The notes beneath the pieces were generated by a model. It made no database searches. It was given only the letters and a program-made list of their open reading frames with translations, and was not told the origin of the DNA. DNA of 64,000 nt, from assembly GCA_017656255.1 (NCBI GenBank), contig JACDOE010000003.1, positions 181,653 to 245,652 on the forward strand, in the 5' to 3' direction. Position 1 is the stretch's first letter; each line of letters opens with the position of its first letter. This stretch comes from Bacillaceae bacterium. Its GTDB lineage: Bacteria > Bacillota > Bacilli > JACDOE01. The translations under genes and the position numbers were made by a program. This document shows, one piece after another, positions 8,973 through 18,307 of this stretch.

Positions 8973-10175
8973 ATGGGAGAGCAGAAACCGACACCAACCA
9001 TCCGGACGTTTTTTGAGATTCTCTGGATTTCCACACGACTGGGACTGACATCATTCGGAGGTCCGGCTGCCCATCTGGGCTATTTTTATAATGAGTATAT
9101 CAAGAGACGGAAGTGGCTGGACGAAAAGAGCTATGCGGATCTGGTCGCGTTGTGCCAGTTTTTGCCCGGTCCGGCCTCCAGCCAGGTCGGGATGGCGCTG
9201 GGTATGATCCGCGGCGGTTTATCCGGCGGGGTTGCCGCCTGGCTGGGATTCACGTTGCCGTCTGTCGTCGTTCTCGTTCTTTTCGCCCTGCTGATTCAGG
9301 GAACGGGCTGGGTGGATTCCGGCTGGATTCAAGGCCTGAAAATTGCCGCCGTGGCCGTGGTCGCTCATGCCGTTCTCAATATGGGTAAAAAACTGGCCCC
9401 GGATCGTGCCCGGGCGACACTGGTCATCGCAGCCGCTGTCACCATGCTGTGGTGGCCCACTTCTGCCGGACAAATCCTGATCATAGCCGCTGCCGGTCTT
9501 TTCGGTTATGTCTGGTTTCGTAACAGAATCTCGGAAACCAGGGAAACACAACAGCATCAAATCGAGCTTCTATTCTCTCGAAAAGCAGCTGTGACGGCCT
9601 GGGTGTTATTTTTCGGTCTCTTGCTGATGCTACCCGTCCTCAGCCTGTGGAGCGGATCATACTGGCTTCAAGTTTTTGACAGTTTTTTTCGTACCGGGTC
9701 ACTGGTATTTGGCGGAGGACATGTGGTATTGCCGCTTCTGGAAAGAGAAGTCGTTCCAACGGGCTGGGTCAGTGAAAAGGCGTTTCTTGCCGGATACGGA
9801 GCGGCCCAGGCGATTCCGGGTCCGCTGTTTACCTTTGCCGCCTATCTGGGTGCGGTGATGAACGGATGGATGGGCGCACTGGTGGCGACCATCGCCATCT
9901 TTCTTCCTTCGTTCTTCCTGGTCATCGGAACACTCCCTTTCTGGGAACAAATCCGTTCACGCCCTGCATTTCAGGCTGCTCTTCAGGGAGTTAATGCAGC
10001 GGTCGTCGGTATCCTGCTCGCTGCACTGTATAATCCGTTGTGGACGGGAACCATTCACACGTCCGCCGATTTCGCGCTGGCCGGGGTCCTGTTTGCGATG
10101 CTGTCAATCTGGAAATGGCCGTCCTGGACGGTTGTGATCGCAGCGACAGTGGGAGGGATGTTGATCACCGGGTAA
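8973..10175 (+). CDS. chrA: Chromate transporter, two-domain (ChrA)
   Basis: 400-aa membrane protein of the CHR family with two homologous halves. The first begins TRLGLTSFGGPAAHLGYF with QFLPGPASSQVGMALG; the second has RTGSLVFGGGHVVLPLLEREVV with GYGAAQAIPGPLFTFAAYLG. About ten hydrophobic segments follow the usual long-ChrA pattern. The family exports chromate, or moves sulfate-like anions. AGAAAGGAAAG precedes ATG 8973. It is divergent from the thioredoxin-like gene; no chromate-responsive regulator is adjacent. Confidence 0.9.
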   Translation: MGEQKPTPTIRTFFEILWISTRLGLTSFGGPAAHLGYFYNEYIKRRKWLDEKSYADLVALCQFLPGPASSQVGMALGMIRGGLSGGVAAWLGFTLPSVVVLVLFALLIQGTGWVDSGWIQGLKIAAVAVVAHAVLNMGKKLAPDRARATLVIAAAVTMLWWPTSAGQILIIAAAGLFGYVWFRNRISETRETQQHQIELLFSRKAAVTAWVLFFGLLLMLPVLSLWSGSYWLQVFDSFFRTGSLVFGGGHVVLPLLEREVVPTGWVSEKAFLAGYGAAQAIPGPLFTFAAYLGAVMNGWMGALVATIAIFLPSFFLVIGTLPFWEQIRSRPAFQAALQGVNAAVVGILLAALYNPLWTGTIHTSADFALAGVLFAMLSIWKWPSWTVVIAATVGGMLITG

Positions 10176-10252
10176 CCGAATCAAAATCCGTAAAACCAGA
10201 TCTTTTCTTCACACGACTTTTTTAAAATCCAACAATGAAGGAGTTATCACCA

Positions 10253-11422
10253 ATGATCATACTGGACAAACCTTATGTTTCCCCATTACTTGAACAAACC
10301 ATTGTCGAACATGATATACCGGTGCTCATCAACGATCAAACGCTGTCTCTTACACAACGTGATCGCATGAAAATACTTGATGAAAACCTGTTTTTTCAAA
10401 TCTATCAGGAGAGCGATGCTCCCTTGCTTTATACCAATTCGGAAAATGCGATTCGTCCAATATTTGAACATTTACGTGGAAGTCAACTGGAATCGACGAC
10501 CCGTTTGCTCAAAAATAAAGCGTTGTTCCGTGAGAAAACCGCTACATTGTATCCTGAACTTACTTACCTGGAGACAGACCGGAACGCATTGAAGGACCTG
10601 AAACCAGCCGATCTCCCCTTCCCGTTTGTGATCAAACCATCGGTCGGTTTCTTCAGCATGGGCGTGTACCGGGTGGATGATGAACAGGAATGGCAAGAAG
10701 TTATTGATAAAATCGAAGACGAACTGGAACGTGTCCGGGATTTATACCCTTCCTATGTTCTGGGAACGGAAAAGTTTCTGATCGAAGACTGCATTGAAGG
10801 GGATGAGTTTGCCGTAGACGCCTATTACGACCGAAACGGGCGACCGGTCATTCTGAACATTTTAAAGCATTTGTTTGCATCCAGTAAAGATACCAGTGAC
10901 CGGGTCTATTTTACCGGCGCCAAGGTGATTCAGGAGTGGCTGGAGCCGTTTGAACGCGAACTGGACAAAATCGGACGGACATTTAACCTGAAGGGGTACC
11001 CGGTCCATATTGAATTCCGAGCACAAAAAAACGGACGGATCTATCCGATTGAATTAAATCCGCTCCGTTTTGCCGGATGGTGCTCAACCGATATTGCCTA
11101 TGAGGCGTTTGGCATAAATCCCTATGAATTCTATCTGTTTGGGAAGAAACCGGATTGGCCGAACGTGTTGCGAGGAAAGGAGCATAACCTTTACTCCGTG
11201 ACCGTGTGTGAGATTTCCCATACGGTGGATCGAAACCGCATCCGCACAGTCGACTTCGACCGTTTTCTGTCCCTGTACCGTCATTTGCTTGAACTCAGAA
11301 AAATCGACTACCGGCAGTATCCCGTTTTTGCTTTTGTTTTTTCGGAAACGGATCAGATGACAGATCTGAAAAAAATCTTAACCGAGGATCTGACGCAGTA
11401 TCTGGTACTCGACAACAACTAA
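10253..11422 (+). CDS. ATP-grasp domain protein of unknown substrate
   Basis: 389 aa. Residues about 90-320 form an ATP-grasp fold: FPFVIKPSVGFFSMGVYRV (ATP-binding lysine), FLIEDCIEGDEFAVDAYYD, and IYPIELNPLRFAGWC with the Mg-binding Glu/Asn pair. Such enzymes ligate a carboxylate to an amine or thiol through an acylphosphate; the partner cannot be told. The first ATG (10235) overlaps the SD GAAGGAG, so ATG 10253 is the likely start. It is downstream of chrA but has its own terminator. Confidence 0.75.
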   Translation: MIILDKPYVSPLLEQTIVEHDIPVLINDQTLSLTQRDRMKILDENLFFQIYQESDAPLLYTNSENAIRPIFEHLRGSQLESTTRLLKNKALFREKTATLYPELTYLETDRNALKDLKPADLPFPFVIKPSVGFFSMGVYRVDDEQEWQEVIDKIEDELERVRDLYPSYVLGTEKFLIEDCIEGDEFAVDAYYDRNGRPVILNILKHLFASSKDTSDRVYFTGAKVIQEWLEPFERELDKIGRTFNLKGYPVHIEFRAQKNGRIYPIELNPLRFAGWCSTDIAYEAFGINPYEFYLFGKKPDWPNVLRGKEHNLYSVTVCEISHTVDRNRIRTVDFDRFLSLYRHLLELRKIDYRQYPVFAFVFSETDQMTDLKKILTEDLTQYLVLDNN

Positions 11423-11466
11423 GAAAGTGCGATATGAATCAGGGACAACAGCCCGACTCCGACCAG

Positions 11467-11506
11467 AATCCCGATGTGGAATTTGCGAACCACACGGGAT
11501 TTTTTA
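11467..11506 (+). terminator. Terminator after the ATP-grasp gene
   Basis: Twelve-pair stem AATCCCG (A bulge) TGTGG / CCACACGGGATT with a 10-nt loop and TTTTTTA. The same bases also lie in a minus-strand open frame, mentioned among the findings. Confidence 0.7.
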
Positions 11507-11556
11507 TTTCTTAATGAAACGACGCCTAAAAATTTCTTGCAAATATATCATCTCAA

Positions 11557-12063
11557 TTATGAAGTCAATTTTTTCTCAATCGTATCGGTGAGGATATGTT
11601 TTTTAATCAACGATACCAGAAACAATCCGATCACGGCTCCACTAACGCTGCTGATCAAAAAAGGGGGCACAAAGGCGAGTGCGGCCACTGATTTGTTCAT
11701 AAAGATCTGCGCAAACGGAACGGAAATCAGCGATCCGATAATCCCCGTTCCGATGATTTCTCCGATGGCTGCAGCGCCATGACGTTTGATTTTACGGTAC
11801 AGAAAACCGGCCAGAAACGCCCCGATCATGCCGCCCGGAAAGGCAAGCAACGTTCCAACACCCAGTAAATTACGGAGCAGTCCGATCACGAAGGCGATTA
11901 AAACCGCCGGACCAGGTCCCAGCAAGATACCGGAAATAACGTTCACCGCATGTTGAACCGGATACGCTTTGGCAATCCCGGCGGGAAACCAGAGCAGATG
12001 AGCACTCATCGTTCCCAGGGCCACTAACAGTGCCATAACCGATAACCGATACGTTGATTTCAT
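11557..12063 (-). CDS. thiW: ThiW, S component of a thiazole/thiamine-precursor ECF transporter
   Basis: 168-aa integral membrane protein with about five hydrophobic segments and the ThiW signature LWFPAGIAKAYPVQHAVNVISG and LGPGPAVLIAFVIGLLRN. It is thought to be the substrate-binding unit of an energy-coupling-factor importer for the thiazole moiety, using a shared energising module encoded elsewhere. Its start overlaps the thiE stop by 4 nt, so it is the last gene of the TPP-riboswitch operon. Confidence 0.88.
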   Translation of the reverse strand: MKSTYRLSVMALLVALGTMSAHLLWFPAGIAKAYPVQHAVNVISGILLGPGPAVLIAFVIGLLRNLLGVGTLLAFPGGMIGAFLAGFLYRKIKRHGAAAIGEIIGTGIIGSLISVPFAQIFMNKSVAALAFVPPFLISSVSGAVIGLFLVSLIKKHILTDTIEKKLTS

Positions 12064-12707
12064 GATGAAACCACCTCTTCTTTTAATGTTTTGGCTACTT
12101 CATAAGGTGTGTCACTGCCACTAATCGCAGATACAACCGCCACACCGTCTGCCCCCGACCGGATGACTTCTCCGGCCTTTCCCGGTTGAATGCCCCCGAT
12201 CCCCACGACAGGCACATCAATCCCGTTTTCCCTTAGCATCCGAATCACACCCGGACCTTTCACCCTGTCGGCATCCGGTTTCGTCGTTGTCGCATAGATG
12301 GGACCCACTCCCAGATAATCTGCGCCGTCACGGATTGCCTGACGGGCCTCCTGAAGGTTATGTGCCGATACTCCCAGAATCATGTTGGCAGCCTGTTTTC
12401 TGGCCTGGAAAGCCGGTATATCGTCCTGACCGACGTGAATACCGTCCGCTTCGATGGATAAGGCCAGTTCCACATCATCATTGACGATAAACGGAATCTC
12501 ATGACGGCGACAGACCTGAAACAGTTTTTTCGCCAGATAGATTCGGTCCTCTCCGGTTAAAGCACCGTCTCCTTTTTCTCGGAATTGAAAGAGGGTGATG
12601 CCGCCCCGGATAGCATCGGAGAGGACCTCTTCCGGATCGGTGTTACAATTGAGACTGCCCATTACAAAGTACAGGGTCAGCAGGGACCTGATTTGGCGCA
12701 CATCCAT
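12060..12707 (-). CDS. thiE: Thiamine phosphate synthase
   Basis: 215-aa TIM barrel that joins HMP pyrophosphate and thiazole phosphate into thiamine phosphate. Motifs: FQFREKGDG, FIVNDDVELALSIEADGIHVGQDD, GVSAHNLQEA, YLGVGPIYATTTKPDA and VVGIGGIQPGKA. SD AAGGGGG lies before ATG 12707. It starts 2 bp after thiM and overlaps thiW. Confidence 0.95.
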   Translation of the reverse strand: MDVRQIRSLLTLYFVMGSLNCNTDPEEVLSDAIRGGITLFQFREKGDGALTGEDRIYLAKKLFQVCRRHEIPFIVNDDVELALSIEADGIHVGQDDIPAFQARKQAANMILGVSAHNLQEARQAIRDGADYLGVGPIYATTTKPDADRVKGPGVIRMLRENGIDVPVVGIGGIQPGKAGEVIRSGADGVAVVSAISGSDTPYEVAKTLKEEVVSS

Positions 12708-12709
12708 CG

Positions 12710-13507
12710 TTATCCCCCTTTTACCTCAACACGCATCCCATTTTCCAGGGTTTCGGCATTCAGCCGGAATAGCTGATCGAGCAGGAGCGTGCGAAAGGTG
12801 CCGGGACCCGATGCATAGGGCCGGGCTTTTTCCGCTGCAACGCCCAGACTGACCAGAGCTGCCGCGGCTTTTTCCGCCGGGTTTCCCTCTTCAACACTTA
12901 AAAATGATGCGACCAGGGAAGTTGAAAGACATCCGGTGCCGGTTACCCGGGTCAGCCACTCATCTCCATTCTTGACGATGAACGTCTGTTCCCCGTCGCT
13001 GATCAGGTCGTGTTTCCCGGTGATCACTACCAGCGTTTTTAACTGTCTGGCAGCCTGAACCGCCAGTTCCACGTCGGCTTCTGCGGAACCGGTGTCCACT
13101 CCTTTGCCCTGCCAGGTTTCATTGACTAGAAACGAAATTTCCGCCGCATTGCCGCAGAGTGCACTCAGTTTAAGCCGGCTGTTAAGGGATAGCCAGGCAC
13201 GGCGCCGGAGTGACGAAAGTCCGACTCCCACCGGATCCAGGACAACCGGAATCCCTTTTTGATTCGCGGCTTCACCGGCGAGGGTCATGGCTTCCACCAG
13301 ACCGGATGACAGCGTCCCCATGTTGAGGACAAGGGCATCCGATGCGGCGACAGCTTCTTTTACTTCACCCGGATGGTGAACCATGATCGGACTGCCGCCA
13401 ATGGCGAGGACTCCGTTCGCCAGAAATTCCATGGTTACCTGATTGGTGATATGATGAACCAGCGGTTTTTTTTCACGTAATTGTTGCAAGTATCGTCCCG
13501 GTTTCAT
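12710..13507 (-). CDS. thiM: Hydroxyethylthiazole kinase
   Basis: 265-aa ribokinase-like kinase that phosphorylates the thiazole moiety for salvage. Motifs: PLVHHITNQVTMEFLANGVLAIGGSPIM at the N-terminus, VLDPVGVG, LSALCGNAAE and VTGTGCLSTSLVASFL (catalytic site). AAGGAGG stands before ATG 13507, whose codon overlaps the thiD stop. It is part of thiD-thiM-thiE-thiW. Confidence 0.95.
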   Translation of the reverse strand: MKPGRYLQQLREKKPLVHHITNQVTMEFLANGVLAIGGSPIMVHHPGEVKEAVAASDALVLNMGTLSSGLVEAMTLAGEAANQKGIPVVLDPVGVGLSSLRRRAWLSLNSRLKLSALCGNAAEISFLVNETWQGKGVDTGSAEADVELAVQAARQLKTLVVITGKHDLISDGEQTFIVKNGDEWLTRVTGTGCLSTSLVASFLSVEEGNPAEKAAAALVSLGVAAEKARPYASGPGTFRTLLLDQLFRLNAETLENGMRVEVKGG

Positions 13508-14307
13508 GATGATAACCTCCTTCTGTAGGCGCCGTGATCGGTGGGACCGTGCCCTTTCCCGATTCCGGGAGCTTCCTCAATAGCTGCTTGGATAAAGTCT
13601 CTTGCTGTCTCCACCGCTATGAGGACATCCTTTCCTTTCGCCAGTTCCGCTGTCAACGCGGCTGAAAACGTACATCCCGTACCATGTGTATGCCGGGTTT
13701 GGATGCGTTTGCGTCGCAATTCTGCAAATTGACTGCCGTCATAAAACAGATCAATCACGTCGTCGTCCTGATCATGTCCCCCTTTGACAACAACCGTTTT
13801 GGCTCCCATCTGAACCAGCCGTTGTGCCGCTTCTTTGCGGTCTTCCATCGTTTTAATGGTGATTCCCGACAGGACTTCCGCTTCCGGTATGTTGGGTGTC
13901 ACCACCAGCGCCAGTGGGATCAAGTGGGTGAACATGGCCTGAACCGCTTCTTCTTGAAGCAGGCGTGCCCCTCCTTTTGCCACCATGACCGGATCCACCA
14001 CCAGTCGCTCCCAGTTGTTCTGTTTGATCAGTTCCGCCACTGCCGTGATGATGTCGGCGTGAAACAACATGCCGGTCTTCAGGGCATCGGTTCCCATATC
14101 TTCAGCGATGGATCGAATCTGTGTTGTGACGGCTTCCGTGGAAAGGGGGTAGATCCCCTGGACGCCAAGGGTGTTTTGGGCAGTAACTGCCGTCAGGGCA
14201 GACATGCCGAACACGCCCAGTTCCTGAAAAGTTTTCAGATCCGCCTGGATACCGGCTCCGCCGCCACTGTCGGAACCTGCAATGGTCAGGGCTTTAAACT
14301 GCTTCAT
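13504..14307 (-). CDS. thiD: Hydroxymethylpyrimidine/phosphomethylpyrimidine kinase
   Basis: 267-aa ribokinase-family enzyme that phosphorylates HMP and HMP-phosphate. Motifs: [55 protein letters not shown] and [29 protein letters not shown] before ATG 14307. It is the first gene of the thiamine salvage operon, about 300 nt downstream of the riboswitch terminator, an unusually long gap. Confidence 0.95.
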   Translation of the reverse strand: MKQFKALTIAGSDSGGGAGIQADLKTFQELGVFGMSALTAVTAQNTLGVQGIYPLSTEAVTTQIRSIAEDMGTDALKTGMLFHADIITAVAELIKQNNWERLVVDPVMVAKGGARLLQEEAVQAMFTHLIPLALVVTPNIPEAEVLSGITIKTMEDRKEAAQRLVQMGAKTVVVKGGHDQDDDVIDLFYDGSQFAELRRKRIQTRHTHGTGCTFSAALTAELAKGKDVLIAVETARDFIQAAIEEAPGIGKGHGPTDHGAYRRRLSS

Positions 14308-14550
14308 GGACGCTCACTCCTCGTATGATATAAGAATAATTTCTAATTGTGATCCATCTATACACATTGGAATAATTGGGATTATGTTGATGCCAAATCT
14401 TCTCGCTTTCTATCCAGCTTTAGTTATGCTCGGTTCATGACATGATGACCGGAAAGTTCTTAAACTGTAAGAACAAGATCGGTACTCGCCGCCTCCAGGA
14501 TGAAGCTGACCGGGGATCTGAGATCATAAACCGGCGTTCGGATTGAGAAT

Positions 14551-14569
14551 AGCGGAACTTTTTTCCGCT
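14551..14569. repeat. Short dispersed palindrome, GCGGAA family (copy 1)
   Basis: AGCGGAACTTTTTTCCGCT, 7-bp arms around CTTTT, preceded by TTCGGATTGAGAAT. It closely resembles 27210-27241 and, less closely, 31165-31190 and 39291-39322. It lies in the long leader between the TPP terminator and thiD. Confidence 0.45.
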
Positions 14570-14604
14570 TCATCGGGTTTTGCGGGATTTTTAAAATTTA
14601 CATG

Positions 14605-14633
14605 AAAAAAGCCATCCCGGGAATCGGGATGGC
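14605..14633 (-). terminator. Riboswitch-controlled intrinsic terminator
   Basis: Minus-strand stem GCCATCCCG / CGGGATGGC (9 bp) followed by TTTTTTC, about 50 nt downstream of the TPP aptamer. It is the expected expression platform for TPP-induced termination. Confidence 0.85.
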
Positions 14634-14685
14634 GTATCGGAACCATGATGAGTGATTTAAAAAGCCTTATGTCCTAATCGCACAT

Positions 14686-14776
14686 CCACTTTCCCTACGC
14701 TGGTATGATCCAGTTCAGGTTCAAAGGGTTGAAGACTGCTCTTCTCTCAGCTCATGTCCATGAGCACCCCCAGTGG
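14686..14776 (-). ncRNA. TPP riboswitch (THI element)
   Basis: Read on the minus strand, the segment begins CCACTGGGGGTGC, continues through GCTGAGAG and ACCCTTTGAACCTGA, and ends CCAGCGTAGGGAAAGTGG. These are the conserved CUGAGA, ACCCUU-GAACCUGAUCUGG and GCGUAGGGA blocks, with the P1 arms CCACT/AGTGG closing the aptamer. It precedes a terminator and the thiD-thiM-thiE-thiW operon, so TPP should shut the operon off. Confidence 0.96.
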
Positions 14777-14805
14777 AACCACGACATGTTCAGTTTTCAT
14801 CACAT

Positions 14806-14834
14806 AGCGTATAACGTTTTGAACGTTTCGTCAA
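14806..14834 (-). promoter_or_regulatory. Probable sigma-A promoter of the thi operon
   Basis: Minus strand TTGACG (14834-14829), 17-nt spacer, TACGCT (14811-14806). The -10 match is modest; TATACG two bases upstream is an alternative. It lies about 30 nt upstream of the TPP aptamer, just after the acyl-CoA synthetase stop. Confidence 0.45.
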
Positions 14835-14858
14835 CCGGGACCGATGCTGAAAAAAGAA

Positions 14859-16751
14859 TCAGCTTAATTCCTGGCGCATCGCTTCCACAGCTTTTTCTAC
14901 TTCTTCGATACTGGCTTCATCTTCGAGTGTACTCAGGTCGCCGATATTCTCGCCTTCCACGGCCGCCTTGATCACACGACGCATAATCTTGCCGCTGCGC
15001 GTTTTAGGAAGCATCTTAACAAAACGGACTTCTCTCGGCGTTGCCACCGCACCGATTTTTTCACGAATCAGGGCCGTGATTTCATCGGCCACTTTATCGC
15101 TCTCTTCCTGGTCCAGTTTCAAAATCGCGAGGCAGACGATGGCCTGACCTTTGACTTCGTCCTTCACCCCGATGGCCGTTCCTTCCGCGACAGCCGGATG
15201 AGACGAAATAACTTCTTCCACTTCACGGGTTCCCAGACGATGTCCGGCCACATTGATCACTTCATCAGCCCGTCCAAGTACCCAGAAGTAGCCGTCTTCG
15301 TCTTCGATCCCATAGTCTCCGGTCATATAGAGAAGTTTATCTTTAAAGAATCCGAAGTAGGATTGTTTATAGCGTTCATCATCTCCCCAGACCGTAAGCA
15401 GGTTACCCGGGGCAAGCGGCGGTTCCACGACCAGAAAACCTTTTTCGCCTCTCGGTACCTGGTTACCGTCCTGATCCACCACTTTCATCTTATAACCGAC
15501 TACCGGCTTGGTGGGAGATCCCGGTTTGATCGGAAGCGCTTCGACCCCCGGCATGTTGGACAGCATCGGCCAGCCGGTTTCCGTCTGCCAGTAGTGGTCG
15601 ATGATTTTGACACCAAACATATCATGCGCCCACTGCCAGGTGGATTCGTCCAGCGGTTCTCCCGCAAGGAATAGATATCTTACGGAACTGAGATCATGGT
15701 CTTTAATGTGTTTTTCCGGGAATTTTTTCAGAATCCGGATCGCCGTCGGCGCACTGAAGATATGGGTGACGCCGTATTTCTCGACGATTTTCCACCAGAC
15801 GGACGGATCGGGATTAATCGGGGTGCCTTCGTACATGATGGTGGTCACCCCTTTTAACAGCGGGGCATAGACGATATAAGAGTGTCCGACCACCCATCCG
15901 ATGTCAGACGTGGAGAAATAGACGTCTCCTTCTTTGACATCATAGACCTGTGCCATGGAGTTATGCAGGGCAACGCTGTAGCCTCCGGTATCGCGCACGA
16001 CACCTTTCGGCTTGCCGGTGGTACCGGACGTATAGAGGATATAGGACGGATCGGAACTTTCCAGTTGCTCCGGTTCCACGTAATTTTCGCCTTTTTCTTC
16101 AAGGACCTGGTACCAGTCGAGATCCCGGCCTTCTTTCATGTCGACATCCACCAATCCGCGGTTGAGAACGACACAGTGATCCACTTTGTGGTTGGCCGTT
16201 TCCAGCGCTTTGTCCACGATCGGCTTTAACGGAATATTCTTTCCGCCGCGGCGCCCGGCATCTGCCAGAAGAACCACTTTCGGTTCGGCATCGTCAATGC
16301 GGCCGGCCAGCGAATCGTAGCTGAATCCGGCAAACACCACGGAGTGAATGGCTCCGACACGCAGGCATGCCAGCATGGCAATGGCTGCTTCCGCAACCAT
16401 CGGAAGATAAATAAGCACCCGGTCTCCTTTTCCGACGCCCAGGTTTTTCAGCACGCCGGCAAACCGGTTCACTTCTTTATAAAGTTCATAATAGGTGAGA
16501 ATTCGGGATTGCCCGGTTTCTGCACTTTCCCAGATGATGGCGGCCTGTCCGCGTTTGCTGCCCAGAGCATGGCGGTCCACTGCGTTGTAACAGAGATTGG
16601 TTTTTCCTCCGGCAAACCATTTGTAAAACGGGGCATTGGAGTCATCCAGCACTTTGTCCCATTTTTTGTACCAGTGCAGTTCCTCCGCTTTTTCCGCCCA
16701 GAACTGATCAGAATTTTCGATCGATTCTTGATAGACCTTCTGGTAGCTCAT
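14859..16751 (-). CDS. Acetate/propionate-CoA ligase (AMP-forming), PrpE-like
   Basis: 630-aa ANL-superfamily enzyme that activates a short-chain acid through an acyl-AMP. Motifs: YILYTSGTTGKPKGVVRDTGGYSVAL (A3), SDIGWVVGHSYIVYAPLL, HYWQTETGWPML (A5), MTGDYGIEDEDGYFWVLGRADEVINVAGHRLGTREVE (A7/A8) and TRSGKIMRR with the catalytic lysine. The DTGGYSVAL and VVGHSYIVYAPL wording is more like propionyl-CoA synthetases than AcsA. AAAGGGG precedes ATG 16751. Confidence 0.87.
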   Translation of the reverse strand: MSYQKVYQESIENSDQFWAEKAEELHWYKKWDKVLDDSNAPFYKWFAGGKTNLCYNAVDRHALGSKRGQAAIIWESAETGQSRILTYYELYKEVNRFAGVLKNLGVGKGDRVLIYLPMVAEAAIAMLACLRVGAIHSVVFAGFSYDSLAGRIDDAEPKVVLLADAGRRGGKNIPLKPIVDKALETANHKVDHCVVLNRGLVDVDMKEGRDLDWYQVLEEKGENYVEPEQLESSDPSYILYTSGTTGKPKGVVRDTGGYSVALHNSMAQVYDVKEGDVYFSTSDIGWVVGHSYIVYAPLLKGVTTIMYEGTPINPDPSVWWKIVEKYGVTHIFSAPTAIRILKKFPEKHIKDHDLSSVRYLFLAGEPLDESTWQWAHDMFGVKIIDHYWQTETGWPMLSNMPGVEALPIKPGSPTKPVVGYKMKVVDQDGNQVPRGEKGFLVVEPPLAPGNLLTVWGDDERYKQSYFGFFKDKLLYMTGDYGIEDEDGYFWVLGRADEVINVAGHRLGTREVEEVISSHPAVAEGTAIGVKDEVKGQAIVCLAILKLDQEESDKVADEITALIREKIGAVATPREVRFVKMLPKTRSGKIMRRVIKAAVEGENIGDLSTLEDEASIEEVEKAVEAMRQELS

Positions 16752-16886
16752 GACATTTTCCCCTTTCTCTTTTTCTATAGTTTGTGCAGTTCAAAAAGCC
16801 GCCGATTTCCCGATTCTCACGCTCCCTAATTTATGAAAAGAGCCGTCAGTTATATGATCTCTTCCACTCCAACTCTTTTGCATCAT

Positions 16887-16982
16887 GTGCCGGGGATTCC
16901 GGTATCCGGGATTCGGCACCTTTTTGAACATCAATTTGGACAATTAATTATTCTGCTTTTAATCAGAATTGTCCTTCTTTTT
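16887..16982. other. Two terminator-like hairpins in the 16.75-17.10 kb gap
   Basis: The 345-bp gap between the divergent acyl-CoA synthetase and lipoprotein genes holds two inverted repeats: GTGCCG..CGGCAC (16887-16919, then TTTTT) and GGACAATT..AATTGTCC (16938-16974, then TTCTTTTT). Both have their T-tract on the plus strand, yet no plus-strand gene lies upstream. No other gene is seen in the gap. They could end an unannotated small RNA or be leader structures read the other way. Confidence 0.4.
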
Positions 16983-17108
16983 AAATAACTTTATCATAAT
17001 AAACTGCGGACAGGAAGGGGGTTTTTCCTGGATTGGTTGAATTAATAAAATATGCTGAACTGAAACTTTCTTGCGTTTTAGGACGTTAGACAAAGTGAGG
17101 AGGGTGCC

Positions 17109-18283
17109 ATGAAAACCTCGTTTTAATGATTTTTTTAATTTCAGGCTGTAATCAGTCTTATCAGGGTTCACCGCTGGTACCGGATTTCCCTGTACCGGAG
17201 GAAGCCAGTCTCGATGAGAAACAAAAGGATTTTGAAACATATCGCTACGATATTCGGGGAAGCCATCACGGCATCAGGGCTGATTATCTGGTAGCCATTC
17301 AGGACTGGGGCTGGCAGGAACGAAAAGATTTGCACCAGGAAGCTGTTTATATCTTTGAAAAAAACGGGGAATTTGTCAGTCTGAACGTACTTAATTCCGA
17401 CAACAATGCCCTGTTTACAATCAAAAAAGTGACGATGGAAGATCTGGATAAACAGTCAAGTCCTGAAGATCAACCGGGGGAACAACCGACTGATGATAAT
17501 CCGATTAATCATCAACTCCATATTCATGACGATTATGATACCTGGATTAAAAAACTGGGAACACCGGTGGAGGTCCGCTCCGAAAACCAGTCCTTTCTTC
17601 TGTATTACACCCGGGAGGGAATGGGAGTTCATATTAGACAAAATAAGCAGGAGACTGAAAAAGTCTGGATCTATCCTCAATATTTGACCCCTGCCCAGGA
17701 CGTTCTGATTCCATTTACACGACAGGAAGTCATGGAACAGTTTGGCCATCCGGACAAGATTGATCGGGAAACCTGTTACGAGACAGCAGAGTGTGAAAAA
17801 TATGTCTATGACCAGGAAGATCAGATTCTCACCATTCGTTTTTCTTTTAATGACGTCTATGTCGACCGGATGATCTATGAAAAAAAAGATCCTGCAGCGG
17901 ATTTCACCTCCTGGGATGAAGAGCAACTGTACGACTTTTTACAGGACGTAAAGGCACACACGCAGAAATCCTACCAGTTGACATTTGTCCAAAAAGCAGA
18001 AATTATAGCTCACTACGAGAAATTTTTTAGTCCGGAACTCAGTAAGAAAATCGTGGATTCTTTGTTCGTTCAAACTGATGAAGGTTGGAAAGTGCCAGAC
18101 GGAGATGCCGGATACATCTTTTTTGTTCCAGCAAAAGAAAGTGACAACAGTGACGTTGTGATCGACTTTGAAGAAGATTACATTCGATTAAAAGTCACGT
18201 TTGAGACGGGGATGTATTCAGCCATTGAATATGTGATTGAATATGATGAAAAACCTTTGATTACGGAATGGCAAATGGAGTAA
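17109..18283 (+). CDS. Lipoprotein of unknown function, frameshifted within its signal peptide
   Basis: The strong SD GAGGAGGG serves ATG 17109, which reads MKTSF and stops at once. The long frame begins at ATG 17126 with MIFLISGC, a lipobox lacking a proper signal peptide. One extra T in the T-run 17121-17124 would join them as MKTSFLMIFLISGC, a normal lipoprotein leader. Mature part about 380 aa with no recognised family. Two similar blocks appear (WIKKLGTPVEVRSENQSFLLYY and VMEQFGHPDKIDRETCYET), suggesting a duplicated module. The frameshift may be real decay, phase variation or a sequencing error. Confidence 0.65.
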
Positions 18284-18307
18284 AAGGGGACTGTCATGAT
18301 TGACCCT

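Noticed and set aside
8852..9034. N-terminal extension of the thioredoxin-like protein
   Set aside because: It would overlap the start of chrA on the opposite strand and adds a hydrophobic stretch not seen in the family; ATG 8851 gives a standard-length protein.
16760..16930. T-box or other known riboswitch in the acyl-CoA synthetase leader
   Set aside because: No T-box AGGGTGGNACCGCG sequence or other conserved riboswitch block could be found; only hairpins remain.
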